Assembly: GCA_023853785.1 (NCBI GenBank)
Contig: JAJIRX010000343.1
Coordinates: forward strand, 1 to 18,540
Direction of reading: 5' to 3'
Source of the DNA: Psilocybe azurescens
Lineage: Eukaryota; Basidiomycota; Agaricomycetes; Agaricales; Agrocybaceae
DNA length: 18,540 nt
Shown here: positions 9,199 to 17,304 of the stretch, piece after piece
How the letters are laid out: each line of letters begins with the position of its first letter
Numbering within the stretch: position 1 is the first letter of the stretch
The notes under the pieces: generated by a model
The model's database searches: none
What the model was told of the DNA's origin: nothing
What the model saw: only the letters and a program-made list of their open reading frames with translations
Position numbers and translations under genes: made by a program

Positions 9199-10944
9199 TG
9201 TAGTATCGTTCAATAAGTCTATCACCATCCGTCACAGTCATTGCTTGGCCTTTTCCGTTAAATTATCGTAGCGTCGAAACGGGACCATGTCAAACAACGA
9301 ACCTTCTAAGAGCGACACACTTACGTCGGTATTCAGTCAATCACGTCGATTTAAAGATAGATAGATTATGAAATAGCATAAACCATCAACACTTAATGGC
9401 GATAAGGTGTAAAGCATCGCGAGAGCAAAGTCTTAAACTGTGGATATGCATTGTTTCTGATATGAATTTCTGATATTCGATCTGATGGTCTCAGGACTCG
9501 AGGTATCCTAGACAGTAGAGCTATCACAGATGAGAATTGAGTCTAGAAGCGCCTCGTAGGATTACCACGAAAACTCAATCAGTTTTTAACCCAATAGGGT
9601 GTAATATGCATACAGAAAGCAAGGGGACACCCTGCGAAGTAATGATTTCATGAACGAGTCTAGAGTCCTAATCGCCAGCGCTCAACTGGTACACAGGGCC
9701 CGTGTAACTGCTTCTATATTTTTAACGGAGGCCATAATACAACAGTCCCTGTCGATGAATGCATTCCCGCCCGCAGCGCTAATAAAGGTTGTCTAAAAGC
9801 ACTCAAATCACCCATCTATGATTACGATGATAATTGTAGCTTTGCAGTATCGGTTTTATTTAAGCCGTAAGTATATAGTCACAGGTGCTTCTTCAAACGT
9901 CTTCATCGGGCTAGAATATCGCAGGAAACAGGGTGGTGAGCAAGCCAATTCATATATATTAGGCACAAGCTGTGACAGTGCATAACAATATGGTAGCGAT
10001 TCTTCATTTTTCTATTTCGATTCAGAACCACCTCATCACAGTGATCTGGCGGAAGGCAGTGATAAAAGACAAGGAAGCCTGACGCGAACAGTATCCTAAT
10101 CACATCAAGATACGTATCATGTATGCCAGTGAATATGATTATTGGAAATTGATAAGTTACCATGCGCTGGAGGTTGATAGAAGGGGTTTCAGGTCAAAGT
10201 CCCTGCAATGTTCGTTGGCTAGATCATTCAAGCGACATTATTACATGCTCGTGTTGTCGAAGCACTGTGCATCGGAACAAATGAAAAACAGCAAAAACGT
10301 GCTCGAGATACGTGGGTAAAGTTAGAGCAGCCACCGACAACGTACGCTCATGCACATCGTAGCTCATGTCGATACACTAATAAGGCCCAATATGTGATCT
10401 AGGACGCTTCAGGCATGGATAGGTACGCTCTCATGAGTGATTAATGCATTCGTGGCTGTGTCAAAAGGTCAGTGCGAGAAGTAGATAGGAGAGAAGTAGG
10501 TTGCCAAGCATAGCACATAAAACAGTGTGTTGTGATGTTCATGATTGTTCTTGATATGGATATTACGAGGGAACTGATCGGTCAGGTGTGCATTTGCACT
10601 ATCAATGTTCTCCTTAGCCGCATATCTCGGAGGTAAATCGACTCTCTGATGTAAAATGTCGATTGATTCAATATGGATCCGAAGATGCAGATGCTCAATG
10701 TTCAATGGGTCAACGTTGAACGGCCGCCCTTCGCCCCACAGTTCATGAAAGTAGCAATCTGGAGCACCTTGTGGAGGCTTCTAGCTGACCCTGTTTTATC
10801 TATTCTGGCATGTTCGATGTTTTCTCCTCCTGCCCTTCCTTATCCCACACACTCCATTGGTCGGCCATTAGCAGAGGGCGAGATCCAGGGCCTTCCGTCG
10901 GGAGGCTTAGGTGTGGAATCAAATTTCTCGAACATATTCCTGTA
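9199..10944. other. Long stretch without a supportable gene
   Basis: About 1.7 kb with many stops in all frames. The longest frames (- 9903-10163, 86 codons; + 10673-10945, 90 codons) lack domain motifs. The second overlaps the 3' side of the NmrA remnant in antisense. I looked for tRNA B-box and rRNA-like sequences and saw none. This may be old, decayed repeat DNA. Confidence 0.4.
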
Positions 10945-11280
10945 GACGTGAGAATTGTATGTAGAGCAATGTCTTCAGCGGATACAAGTGGAATACGCCC
11001 TCCCTTGCCGATGACAATATTTGGTTTATTTCCCTGATTCTCGGGTATAACACGGTGAAGAAAATCTCTGCACTCTTGGAGATGACCTTTGTGACACCGC
11101 CAAGATGTAAGCAACTTACCCATGAACCAAGTAGGCCGGAAAACGGCGTATTCGACTTTAAAATCCCAAAATCACTGTTAGACCGTTCCCAGCGGAAGCT
11201 CAAGGGTCCAACCAGTCGAATTTAACTGCTTTGAATGGCTCAAGTGCCTTTCCGGAACGAGATGCGACGAGGACCTGGTG
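10945..11280 (-). pseudogene. NmrA-like NAD(P)-binding reductase remnant (festuclavine-dehydrogenase-like)
   Basis: Three minus-strand pieces match this Rossmann-fold family in order. Piece one (11204-11280) reads HQVLVASRSGKALEPF then AVKFDWLDP and ends at TGA. Piece two (11120-11156) reads VEYAVFRPTWFM and is followed by a normal 52-nt intron (GTAAGT...GCAG, 11068-11119). Piece three (from 11067) reads EIFFTVLYPRIREINQ, then shifts by one base into IVIGKGGRIPLVSAEDIA. In intact relatives these blocks bind the dinucleotide and shape the substrate pocket, and about 100 residues lie between WLDP and the RPTWFM block. Here only about 47 nt remain, so the middle is deleted. The N-terminal GxTGxxG nucleotide-binding motif and the C-terminal third are not found. 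The product cannot work as a reductase. Intact relatives include ergot-alkaloid reductases and many uncharacterised proteins, so no pathway is implied. Confidence 0.65.
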
Positions 11281-11744
11281 AGCGTTGACATGTATCAGTT
11301 AAATGTAGGATAGAAGAAACGTCCAGTTCCACCTTAGATCAGAATCGGAGACAACATCTTCAATTGCCACGCTGTCAGTGAACGCTATTGACCCAGCAAT
11401 TCCTTCGCAGCAGGTGCTGCGGAAAAGTTCGACCATATTTCCCATGCGCTAACATCGGACTTAATAGACATCAAGATTGTGGGTCAGTCAAACACTGAAT
11501 GGTTCGTTATTCACTCACGCTGATGATTGAATATTTCTATTTACTACTAAGCAATCATATGTAACTGTACCATAATTTGAATGAGTCCAAATTATATATA
11601 AGTGTTGTAAACCCGTTGTAAATGAATGTAACTGTGGACCATGGTAGCCTTTTTAGGCAAAGTTCCATTTAGTCGACAATAGCACATTTGCATCATTTCT
11701 CAAAATAATGCGGCCGAGATGCTTCTTCTTCCTTACTCACGCTG
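11281..11744. other. No gene; contains one copy of a short inverted-repeat pair
   Basis: AT-rich sequence upstream of the NmrA remnant. It includes the short homologous segment listed at 11381-11434. No frame is long or recognisable. The missing N-terminal exon of the NmrA-like gene should lie here if retained, but I do not find a GxTGxxG motif. Confidence 0.35.
11381..11434 (-). repeat. Diverged repeat, copy A (inverted relative to 13013-13066)
   Basis: The reverse complement of this segment aligns with 13013-13066 over about 54 nt. The shared core is GCAGCAC.TG.TG.GAA, then GAATTGCTGGGTCAATAGC or its AAATT variant. On the minus strand it reads STCCEGIAGSIAF against STCCEEIAGSIAL in the other copy, with most differences at third codon positions. 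On the opposite strand both copies read NAIDPAI.SQ.VL. Either frame could be the original coding one. The similarity ends close to the left edge of the DNA transposon. Confidence 0.5.
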
Positions 11745-11849
11745 TTGCTACGTACAGTTCTCGACATACACGCATCAATTCACGCAGTGTTCACTAGACC
11801 TCGACTTCTTTCTGCCATATTTGGCAATTTACACATTAAGAATGCCAAT

Positions 11850-12544
11850 CACACCACTGGATTATGTCCGCACTGCTGCATATCAAAGCCGTTGAATGCA
11901 AATGAGTTCAAAAAGAAAACCAATGGATTCACAACTGCATGCCTTAAATGCTTGAAGCAAATTTCATTGCCAGTGGTGGTGGATAGAAGGACCTAAAGGC
12001 TAACACAAAAAGAAAAGACCACAAGTGCCTCAGTCCTTGGAAAGAAAATAGTTTGTAGTGCTACAGACGATCTGGGGACAAGAATAAATGAAAAGCCTAC
12101 TGGAGAAGCAGGATTGGATCAACCAAAGAAAGAAGTCACACATACCACCACCATTGTAAGCCTGGTGCCCCAGTCTTACCACAGCCCCTTTCCATATTAT
12201 CTTATCTTCTACATTTACATACACGTGACCACAATCCCCAACCCATTCCTTTGACACCGACTTCTCTCTTACACATTGGACATTATGCACCATACACACC
12301 TGTAGCCCAGTCAGTCATTCTATTGATATATCATGGTTCTGTCATTCTCTGCATGACTCTCAGTGAGCCTGGTGATGCCAGGCTTTCAACCATATTACCA
12401 AGTGACATAATAGATCTCACGCTGAGCTCATCTCCTCCACCTGAAATTATTGATGTGGAAATGCTGGAAGTACACCAAACTTCTCACTCATCTTCACCTG
12501 TTGAGTATAAAAGTGGGGATGAAGATGAAGTGATTATTCAATAA
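11850..12544 (+). pseudogene. Zinc-ribbon protein remnant with acidic C-terminus
   Basis: From 11850 the frame gives a CPHC...CLKC arrangement: Cys pairs about 11870-11885 and 11941-11952, separated by KPLNANEFKKKTNGFT. This resembles short zinc-binding modules in uncharacterised Agaricomycete proteins. A TAA at 11994-11996 interrupts, but the same frame stays open afterwards to ATT at 12155 and a good donor (GTAAGC, 12156). A later frame (12313-12544) ends in an acidic Ser/Pro-rich tail with DIIDLTLSSS, which looks like a SUMO-interacting motif (I-I-D-L-T), and GDEDEVIIQ before TAA. The acceptor joining the two parts is uncertain (CCCAG at 12312 would keep frame). I infer one gene with a premature stop; the two parts could also be unrelated. 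No start codon is established. Confidence 0.4.
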
Positions 12545-13012
12545 ATCATTGATTACTTATACTAAATTGAGCTTACCTTTCTAGTTGGAAATATATCAAG
12601 AACAATTTGGCTGAAATCTGTGGTTGGCAAAGGACTAGGAAATGATGTGCTTACCATTGTGGCAGACATTGCACAGCATGAAGGGACATCTAGGAAAAGA
12701 GATACAACATGACAGGAGAAAGGCTAAGACAGAAAGGAGAAGGGTGAGAAATACCATGGGATATCAACGTACTTCTTGACAAGATGATTGAATTGATTAT
12801 CTGATTTTGGGGAAAGTTTATTGAACTTCAGTTACAAATAGCACAATGCATTCTTTTTAAATAAATCTTTGTATTTAAAGCTACTGTATACTACTGGGAG
12901 TCTGTATTAGAGTGTTTTGACACTAAATAATTTGCTTTATACACATTGCAAAATGATTGAACAATTGAATGACCAAGTTCCACAACTGGCCAATGTATCC
13001 CAATAAGGAAGG
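12545..13012. other. AT-rich flank; no gene established
   Basis: A short basic frame (about 12660-12770, KGHLGKEIQHDRRKAKTE) and an open minus-strand frame (12891-13124) are present, but neither has a defendable start or domain. The minus-strand frame runs out of the transposon edge into this flank and includes the NAIDPAI segment of the repeat pair. Confidence 0.3.
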
Positions 13013-13066
13013 TGATCAGACTTCCCTGCAGCACATGTTGTGAAGAAATTGCTGGGTCAATAGCAT
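13013..13066 (+). repeat. Diverged repeat, copy B, abutting the transposon edge
   Basis: This is the partner of 11381-11434 in inverted orientation. The resemblance runs up to ATAGCATT and stops at the TTA (13066-13068) that precedes the presumed transposon terminus. The other copy continues without the transposon sequence. Confidence 0.5.
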
Positions 13067-13084
13067 TAGGGTGTTTCACGGTAG

Positions 13085-13251
13085 CCCAACTTTTGCCCAA
13101 CTTAGCTCCCAACTTTGATCCCAACTTTGATCAAGTTGGGAATTTGAAGTTGGGCCGATTGCGCAAGTTGGGATGCAAATCATGCTCCGCAGCACAATTT
13201 GCAAGCCCAACTTTGCTCCCAACTTTGTCTTCCAACCTCACTTCCCAACTT
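13085..13251. repeat. Subterminal array of ten CCCAACTT motifs
   Basis: CCCAACTT occurs at 13085, 13096, 13108, 13120, 13206, 13218 and 13244. Its complement AAGTTGGG occurs at 13133, 13147 and 13165. The pair at 13120-13140 makes a perfect dyad (CCCAACTT-TGATC-AAGTTGGG). Spacing of the first four copies is 11-12 bp, about one helical turn. Arrays of short motifs near transposon ends are usual transposase or accessory-protein binding sites. The array lies between the presumed terminus and the Myb/SANT-like gene, which is a natural candidate to bind it. Confidence 0.75.
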
Positions 13252-13304
13252 CCTCCCTTTTCCCTCCCTTTGTCTGCTTTTGGATAATTTCTTAGAGTAT
13301 AAAC

Positions 13305-14481
13305 ATGACCAAACCTAAGCTGAAAAAGCCAAAGATGTGTCTACTAAGGCTTCCACATTGAAAAAGGCTTCTGACACAACTCGTGCCCCCAACATCAAGC
13401 GGGCGAAGAATCCAGATTGGATGTGGTCTCTTATTTCATACCTGACCAACCATCTCTCTTTTTGTATCAAGCTTTTCTCAGACTCTACTGCCCATGCCAA
13501 CATGGAAGGTCGCAACAAGGCTGTTGCCAAGGATGGCAAAGCTCAGCAGTATGGTGTTCTCGCAAAGCACGTCTTCGAGAACAACCTGACACAGGCCAAG
13601 AGCTACAAGGAGCAGCCTGCACGGTTTGTGACCTCTGTTGAAATGTGTCTTTGCCAGCAAGTTTAACTTTTCTTCTTATCTTTTCTTATCTGATTGCCAT
13701 TGATTTCCATCTTTTGGCTTTTGTTTAACAGTTTGAAGAAGGAATACAGTGAGCATGTCAAAGCACTTGGACAGACTGGGGCAGGGCTTGCACCTGAGGA
13801 TGTTACAGAGGAAGTGACCTCGCAAACCTTGTTGGTACGTGCACTACAACTTCTCACTTTACAGTTTATCTACTCATATATTTGTTTTAAGAGTCCATCA
13901 TCGATAAGTGGCCATGGTGGAAGGAGTTTCACAGCTTCTGGCATGAGCTGCCAAACTACAACCCTATTGGTGTTTCAAACTCTTCTCCTGGCAGAGACCA
14001 AGCTGCAAGTGCTGAAGCTCTCCTTCAAGCTGACAAGAATGACGATGAGGTAAACCCTGAGGATCTAACTGTCAATGATGATAGCGAGGTTCACAATGAG
14101 CTGAACGACAAGGAAGACATCGATCTTGATGACGTGGATGACAAGGATGAGGAAGTAGATGAACATGAGGCCAGTGAGTGTGAGGATGATGATGAGAAAG
14201 GTGAGAAGAATAATAAAAAGGCACATCTTCCAATTTAACCAACATGATTGGGCTCTAATATCCTAGCATAGCTTCTTATTGTCCTCAAGAAGTCCAAGGG
14301 GTCCAGTATCCTTGACAAAGGCCAGTCTGCCAAAGGCTCATACAACACCATGCCGACGTACACCTCTTATGACAACAGTGGCTCCCAGGTATATGATGAA
14401 CATTTGATTCCCTCAAGCAATTCTTATTATGGGGATAAGGAAAATCAATACGGCTCTTCTAACTCTAGCGACACGTATTAG
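13305..14481 (+). CDS. Myb/SANT-like accessory protein of the Harbinger element
   Basis: ATG 13305 sits just after a TATAAAC. The main frame, one base out of step with that ATG, carries KNPDWMWSLISYLTNH and LFSDSTAHANMEGRNK, then GVLAKHVFENN, up to about 13644. This is the Trp-rich helical domain found in a widespread Agaricomycete protein linked to Harbinger elements. A polypyrimidine intron ends at 13731. Exon 2 (13732-13834) encodes LKKEYSEHVKALGQTGAGL. A 59-nt intron (GTACGT, 13835-13893) leads to exon 3 with DKWPWWKEFHSFWHELPNYN and a long Asp/Glu-rich tract. A last open stretch (14272-14481, Ser/Tyr-rich, TAG at 14479) probably belongs to it. The first donor (GTGTCT 13645 keeps frame; GTTTAA 13661 does not) and the donor before 14272 are unresolved. 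It likely binds element DNA and helps the transposase. The frame conflict at the start suggests a one-base indel. Confidence 0.6.
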
Positions 14482-14507
14482 TAAATAAAAGATATGTACT
14501 GTTGAAT

Positions 14508-15153
14508 CTAAAATATCATTGCCTCCTCCTCATTTGATAAGGACTCGAGAAATTCAGACTTCAGCTGCTCTCGTTTCCGCTGACCCCTTGTTTCCCGAAT
14601 AGCCTCATTTTTGATGTCATTATGTGGATTTGAGATGGAAGGATCATCAGTACCTTCTTGGATGAGTTGTTCGAATTGTTCCTTGTCCTCTTGTCCATGC
14701 TTGATAAAGAAAACAAGGGTGTGGATGACAATACATGCTTTGATCCATGCCACTGCTCTCTTGTGGCCCTTTGCATTGTTGATTTGCTGTTGAAGTCCTT
14801 GTAAAGAGGCAAACCTACCTTTAAAATATCCCATAGCATGCTCTGACTTCTCACAAACCTAGATGCCAATAAGTAAAGTAGATTATTTAAACAAAAATAC
14901 ATAATAAACGTACCGAAGACAAATGATAATTGAACTTCGCATTTTTGGGGCAGTTTGAGAGAGGGTTTTTATATGGAGTAACACACCATGTATCGAGAGC
15001 ATATGCCAAGTCTGCCCATATCCATTCACCATCCTTGAAAAGCTTGTTGCTGTGGGCATAAGTTTGTGATACACGAAACACAGTTGCATCGTGGGCACTC
15101 CCACAGTAGCCCATGACGTAATCGATAATCCGGAGGTTCAGTAGTGTGATGAG
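14508..15153 (-). pseudogene. PIF/Harbinger DDE transposase, C-terminal part
   Basis: Two exons, 14914-15153 and 14508-14858, are joined across a 55-nt intron (GTACGT...CATCTAG) and stay in frame: 80 codons, then 117 with the stop. The first exon reads LNLRIIDYVMGYCGSAHDAT, with the first catalytic Asp in AHD, then GEWIWADLAY with the second Asp. The second exon starts VCEKSEHAMGYFKGRF, with the catalytic Glu in SEH. All three DDE residues are therefore visible. A CACAG acceptor precedes 15153, but no upstream exon is found before the LTR begins near 15275, so perhaps half of the protein is missing. The C-terminus is charged and ends SNEEEAMIF. The gene converges on the accessory gene with 26 bp between stop codons. 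As it stands it cannot make a full transposase. Confidence 0.75.
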
Positions 15154-15274
15154 CTGTGCAATTTAATATCTTGACTATTGGTGAACTACGTAGTGTGTGA
15201 TTTGATATATAAATCAAAAACCAAAACACAAACCAGAGAGGAATGGTCTAGACTAGATAAGACGACTCTCTCTC
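15154..15274 (-). other. Remnant upstream of the transposase exon; retrotransposon junction
   Basis: On the minus strand a GTTTGT...TTGCACAG segment (about 80 nt, 15154-15233) could be the intron before the transposase exon. The next sequence (15234-15274) does not show the expected YSLN-like exon. A CT/GA-rich run (15265-15275) marks the likely junction with the LTR. The exact boundary is not proven. Confidence 0.35.
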
Positions 15275-15626
15275 TGTTGAGTTAAAGTGAGGGCTGGCTT
15301 GGCCACTAGGTTGTGAAGATATATGTGGTCTGAGGAGGGCAGGGGGACGTATGAAGGAGGAGGAATGGATGAGGGAATATAAAATGCCCTTGAGTATATA
15401 CTGGGAAGAAGCAACCTGACTTGATTGGGGTAGAACAGTGTGAATGAGGTGTGATGACTGTAGAGAGGCCAAATGACTAGATAATTTGCAGGTATTGATA
15501 TGGGGCAGGAGTGAAAATGTAGTCTTGATCCTAGTGCACTTCAATCGAGTCTGCAGTGTCTGCAAAGCCAGAAGTAAGGTCTGGTGATTGAATAATGACT
15601 AGAGCGGCCTGGTGTTATGACAAGTC

Positions 15627-15678
15627 TTTTTTTCTTTTCTTTTCTTTTCTTTTCTTTTCTTTTCTTTTCCTTTTCTTT
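15627..15678 (+). repeat. TTTTC pentanucleotide microsatellite
   Basis: About eight near-perfect TTTTC units in a row, with a slightly imperfect end (CCTTTTCTTTG). It lies inside the putative LTR. Confidence 0.9.
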
Positions 15679-15770
15679 GTCATCTTTCACATCATTGATA
15701 CATCATCGTACGCTCTGATGAACTTTACTTTCACTTCCATCTTTTATGATACATCTTTTGATGAACATTT

Positions 15771-15890
15771 GATCTGTTTCTCTTATTCTTATATACATCT
15801 GCTGATGAACATTCAAACTCATTTCAACTCGATCTGTTTCTCTTATTTTTATATACATCTGCTGATGAACATTCAATCTCATTTCAACTA
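15771..15890 (+). repeat. Two tandem 60-bp units within the LTR
   Basis: 15771-15830 and 15831-15890 are the same 60-bp sequence with three mismatches. A diverged partial unit precedes it (about 15735-15770, sharing TTGATGAACATTTGATCTG-like sequence). Because the unit length is divisible by three, an ORF passes through it. This looks like replication slippage in U3 rather than coding repeats; such duplications sometimes carry enhancer sites. Confidence 0.85.
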
Positions 15891-15906
15891 GCTGTACAGT
15901 TCATAG

Positions 15907-15915
15907 TATTTATAC
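15907..15915 (+). promoter_or_regulatory. TATA box of the retrotransposon LTR
   Basis: TATTTATAC lies in the putative LTR downstream of the 60-bp repeats and about 220 nt upstream of the gag ATG, a normal place for the U3/R boundary promoter. Confidence 0.45.
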
Positions 15916-16098
15916 GAGGAAGCATCTGCTGTATTCTTTAGCTAGTTCTTGAGAATCCAACCTGCTTAACCTGCTCAACTTGAACTTGAACTTGTTCTTG
16001 TAAATGATTGGTGGTTAGATTACACACACTGCGTGATTCTAACTTGAGATCGTAACAAAGAACTAGCTTCTCACTCTACCATACTGCTTTGTCCACAA

Positions 16099-16112
16099 GC
16101 GGTATCGGGAGC
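16099..16112 (+). other. Primer-binding-like site after the LTR
   Basis: GCGGTATCGGGAGC resembles TGGTATCAGAGC, the sequence complementary to the 3' end of initiator-Met tRNA that many LTR elements use, with a changed first base and one extra base. It directly follows the inferred LTR end. The changes fit decay of the element. Confidence 0.4.
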
Positions 16113-16126
16113 TTGAACCAGACACC

Positions 16127-17247
16127 ATGACATCTCGAAGCGGAACCTTCTCCGCAAACTACGACACCGGCGACAGTGGTGAACAAACGCCCACATCAGA
16201 CGTTCAACCCACTACCCGAACCCCAGGACTATTGTCAGGAGAAGAATACTTCACTGACACCTCTGAACCCTCTGAACCCTCTGAACCTCTGAAATCTCTG
16301 AACCAAACGAAACACAAATGGTTGACCAACAAATGATTGACGCCCTGAAGATGAGGGAACTCTCTCTTAGCAAACCTACACCCTTCAATGGTGAATGGTT
16401 TAAGAGCAAGAAATTCCTTCAAAAATGTATCCTCTATATGGGGATCAACAAGGACACCTATGACACCAAACCGAAACGGATTGCATTCATTCTCTCTTAC
16501 ATGCAAGAAGGGAACGCGGTCGTTTGGAAACAACAATTCATCCAGAACAAATTGAACCTCGACATGGGGGATATTGACTTACCGACTTACAGGGAATTTA
16601 TCAATGAATTCCAGAAGGTGTTCAAGCCAGAAGAAGAAGACATCGATGCATTAGACAAATTAAAAATGCTTCGACAAAAGAACCTGACCGCTGAACAACT
16701 AGTAACAAAGTTCAAACTACTGGTTGGAGAGGCAGGGATGTCTAACGACTCCGACACTGCAAACAAACTCTTGATCGAAATGTTCAAGACGGCGCTGAAC
16801 CCGGCGCTAGTACAGAAAAATCATCATGTCTGAGAAGAAGCCCACAAAAATCGAAGAATGGTACAACAAAGCCATGACCTTCGACAGGAGCTATCGACTG
16901 GCTATGGTGATTAAAGGCCAATCTCAATCAAACACGCAATTCATTCTCAGAGCCAGCGCCAAAGAAGGACCCCTTTGCAATGGACGTTGACGTTATGACC
17001 ACCGAGGAACGAACGAGCCTTATGAAAAGGGGGCTTGTTTCAGATGCAAACAAACAGCACATCTTGCAGTAGATTGCCCTCAGAAGAAGAAGAACAACCC
17101 CTTCTTACCAAAGGAATTACCAAAGAAGAAATGGACACCCAAGGACCTTCATGCCCATATCCGGAGCTGAACATGGAGGAGAGAGAAGAACTGGCGAGTT
17201 TGGCGATGGGAAACCAAGAGGAGGAAAGCAACACTGAGGATTTTTAA
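16127..17247 (+). pseudogene. Gypsy gag (capsid and zinc knuckle), multiply frameshifted
   Basis: ATG 16127 opens a Ser/Thr-rich leader, then a short SEP repeat. A missing C at about 16287 (GAACC where neighbours have GAACCC) throws the frame off. The capsid-like part continues in the next frame (16318-16833) with SLSKPTPFNGEWFKSKKFLQ, a Retrotrans_gag-type helical domain. An extra A in the run near 16815 shifts it again to IIMSEKKPTKIEEWYNKAM, and another shift follows near 16965 before DPFAMDVDVM. A missing G in the run at about 17025 separates it from the zinc knuckle CFRCKQTAHLAVDC (C-x2-C-x4-H-x4-C, 17033-17075), which would bind element RNA. A last shift near 17170 precedes the end EEESNTEDF and TAA. 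At least five indels; no full-length Gag can be made from this copy as written. Confidence 0.75.
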
Positions 17248-17304
17248 AACAAAGAACCGAATCGACGTCGGTCTCTCCCACGATTAGGCATCTATTCTGT
17301 ATTT

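Larger units (their letters stand above)
13069..15274. mobile_element. PIF/Harbinger-like DNA transposon, right end lost
   Basis: The element has an accessory Myb/SANT-like gene on + and a convergent DDE transposase on -, the two-gene layout typical of PIF/Harbinger elements. The left end is inferred at 13069 (GGGTGTTTCACGG) because a TTA, which fits the 3-bp TWA target sites of this superfamily, precedes it, and because a dense subterminal motif array follows. The right end is missing. The transposase 5' exons, and any matching terminal repeat, would lie beyond 15153, where the LTR retrotransposon begins, so the retrotransposon probably inserted into this element. No reverse copy of GGGTGTTTCACGG is seen in the window. 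Confidence 0.6.
15275..16097 (+). repeat. Putative 5' LTR
   Basis: The limits are inferred from TGTTGAG at 15275 and ...TCCACA ending at 16097, just before a tRNA-primer-like sequence. LTRs usually start TG and end CA. The segment has no convincing gene, contains a TATA box at 15907 and a pentanucleotide and a 60-bp tandem repeat, and lies directly before gag. The second LTR is outside the window, so the limits cannot be checked by comparison. ORFs inside (15248-15565 -, 15595-15891 +) are by-products of repeats. Confidence 0.45.

Noticed and set aside
9903..10163. 86-codon minus-strand ORF with hydrophobic start
   Set aside because: No homology recognised, no splice or promoter context, and surrounding DNA is full of stops; probably chance.
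10673..10945. 90-codon + strand ORF starting with ATG-like context
   Set aside because: Abuts and partly overlaps the antisense of the NmrA remnant's 3' side, with no domain or codon pattern to support it.
15248..15565. 105-codon minus-strand Ser/His-rich ORF
   Set aside because: Lies in the LTR, spans the presumed transposon/retrotransposon junction, and has no recognisable domain.
15595..15891. 98-codon Phe/Ser-rich ORF that looks like a membrane protein
   Set aside because: Its hydrophobic start is the translated TTTTC microsatellite and its end is the 60-bp tandem repeat; it is an artefact of repeats in the LTR.
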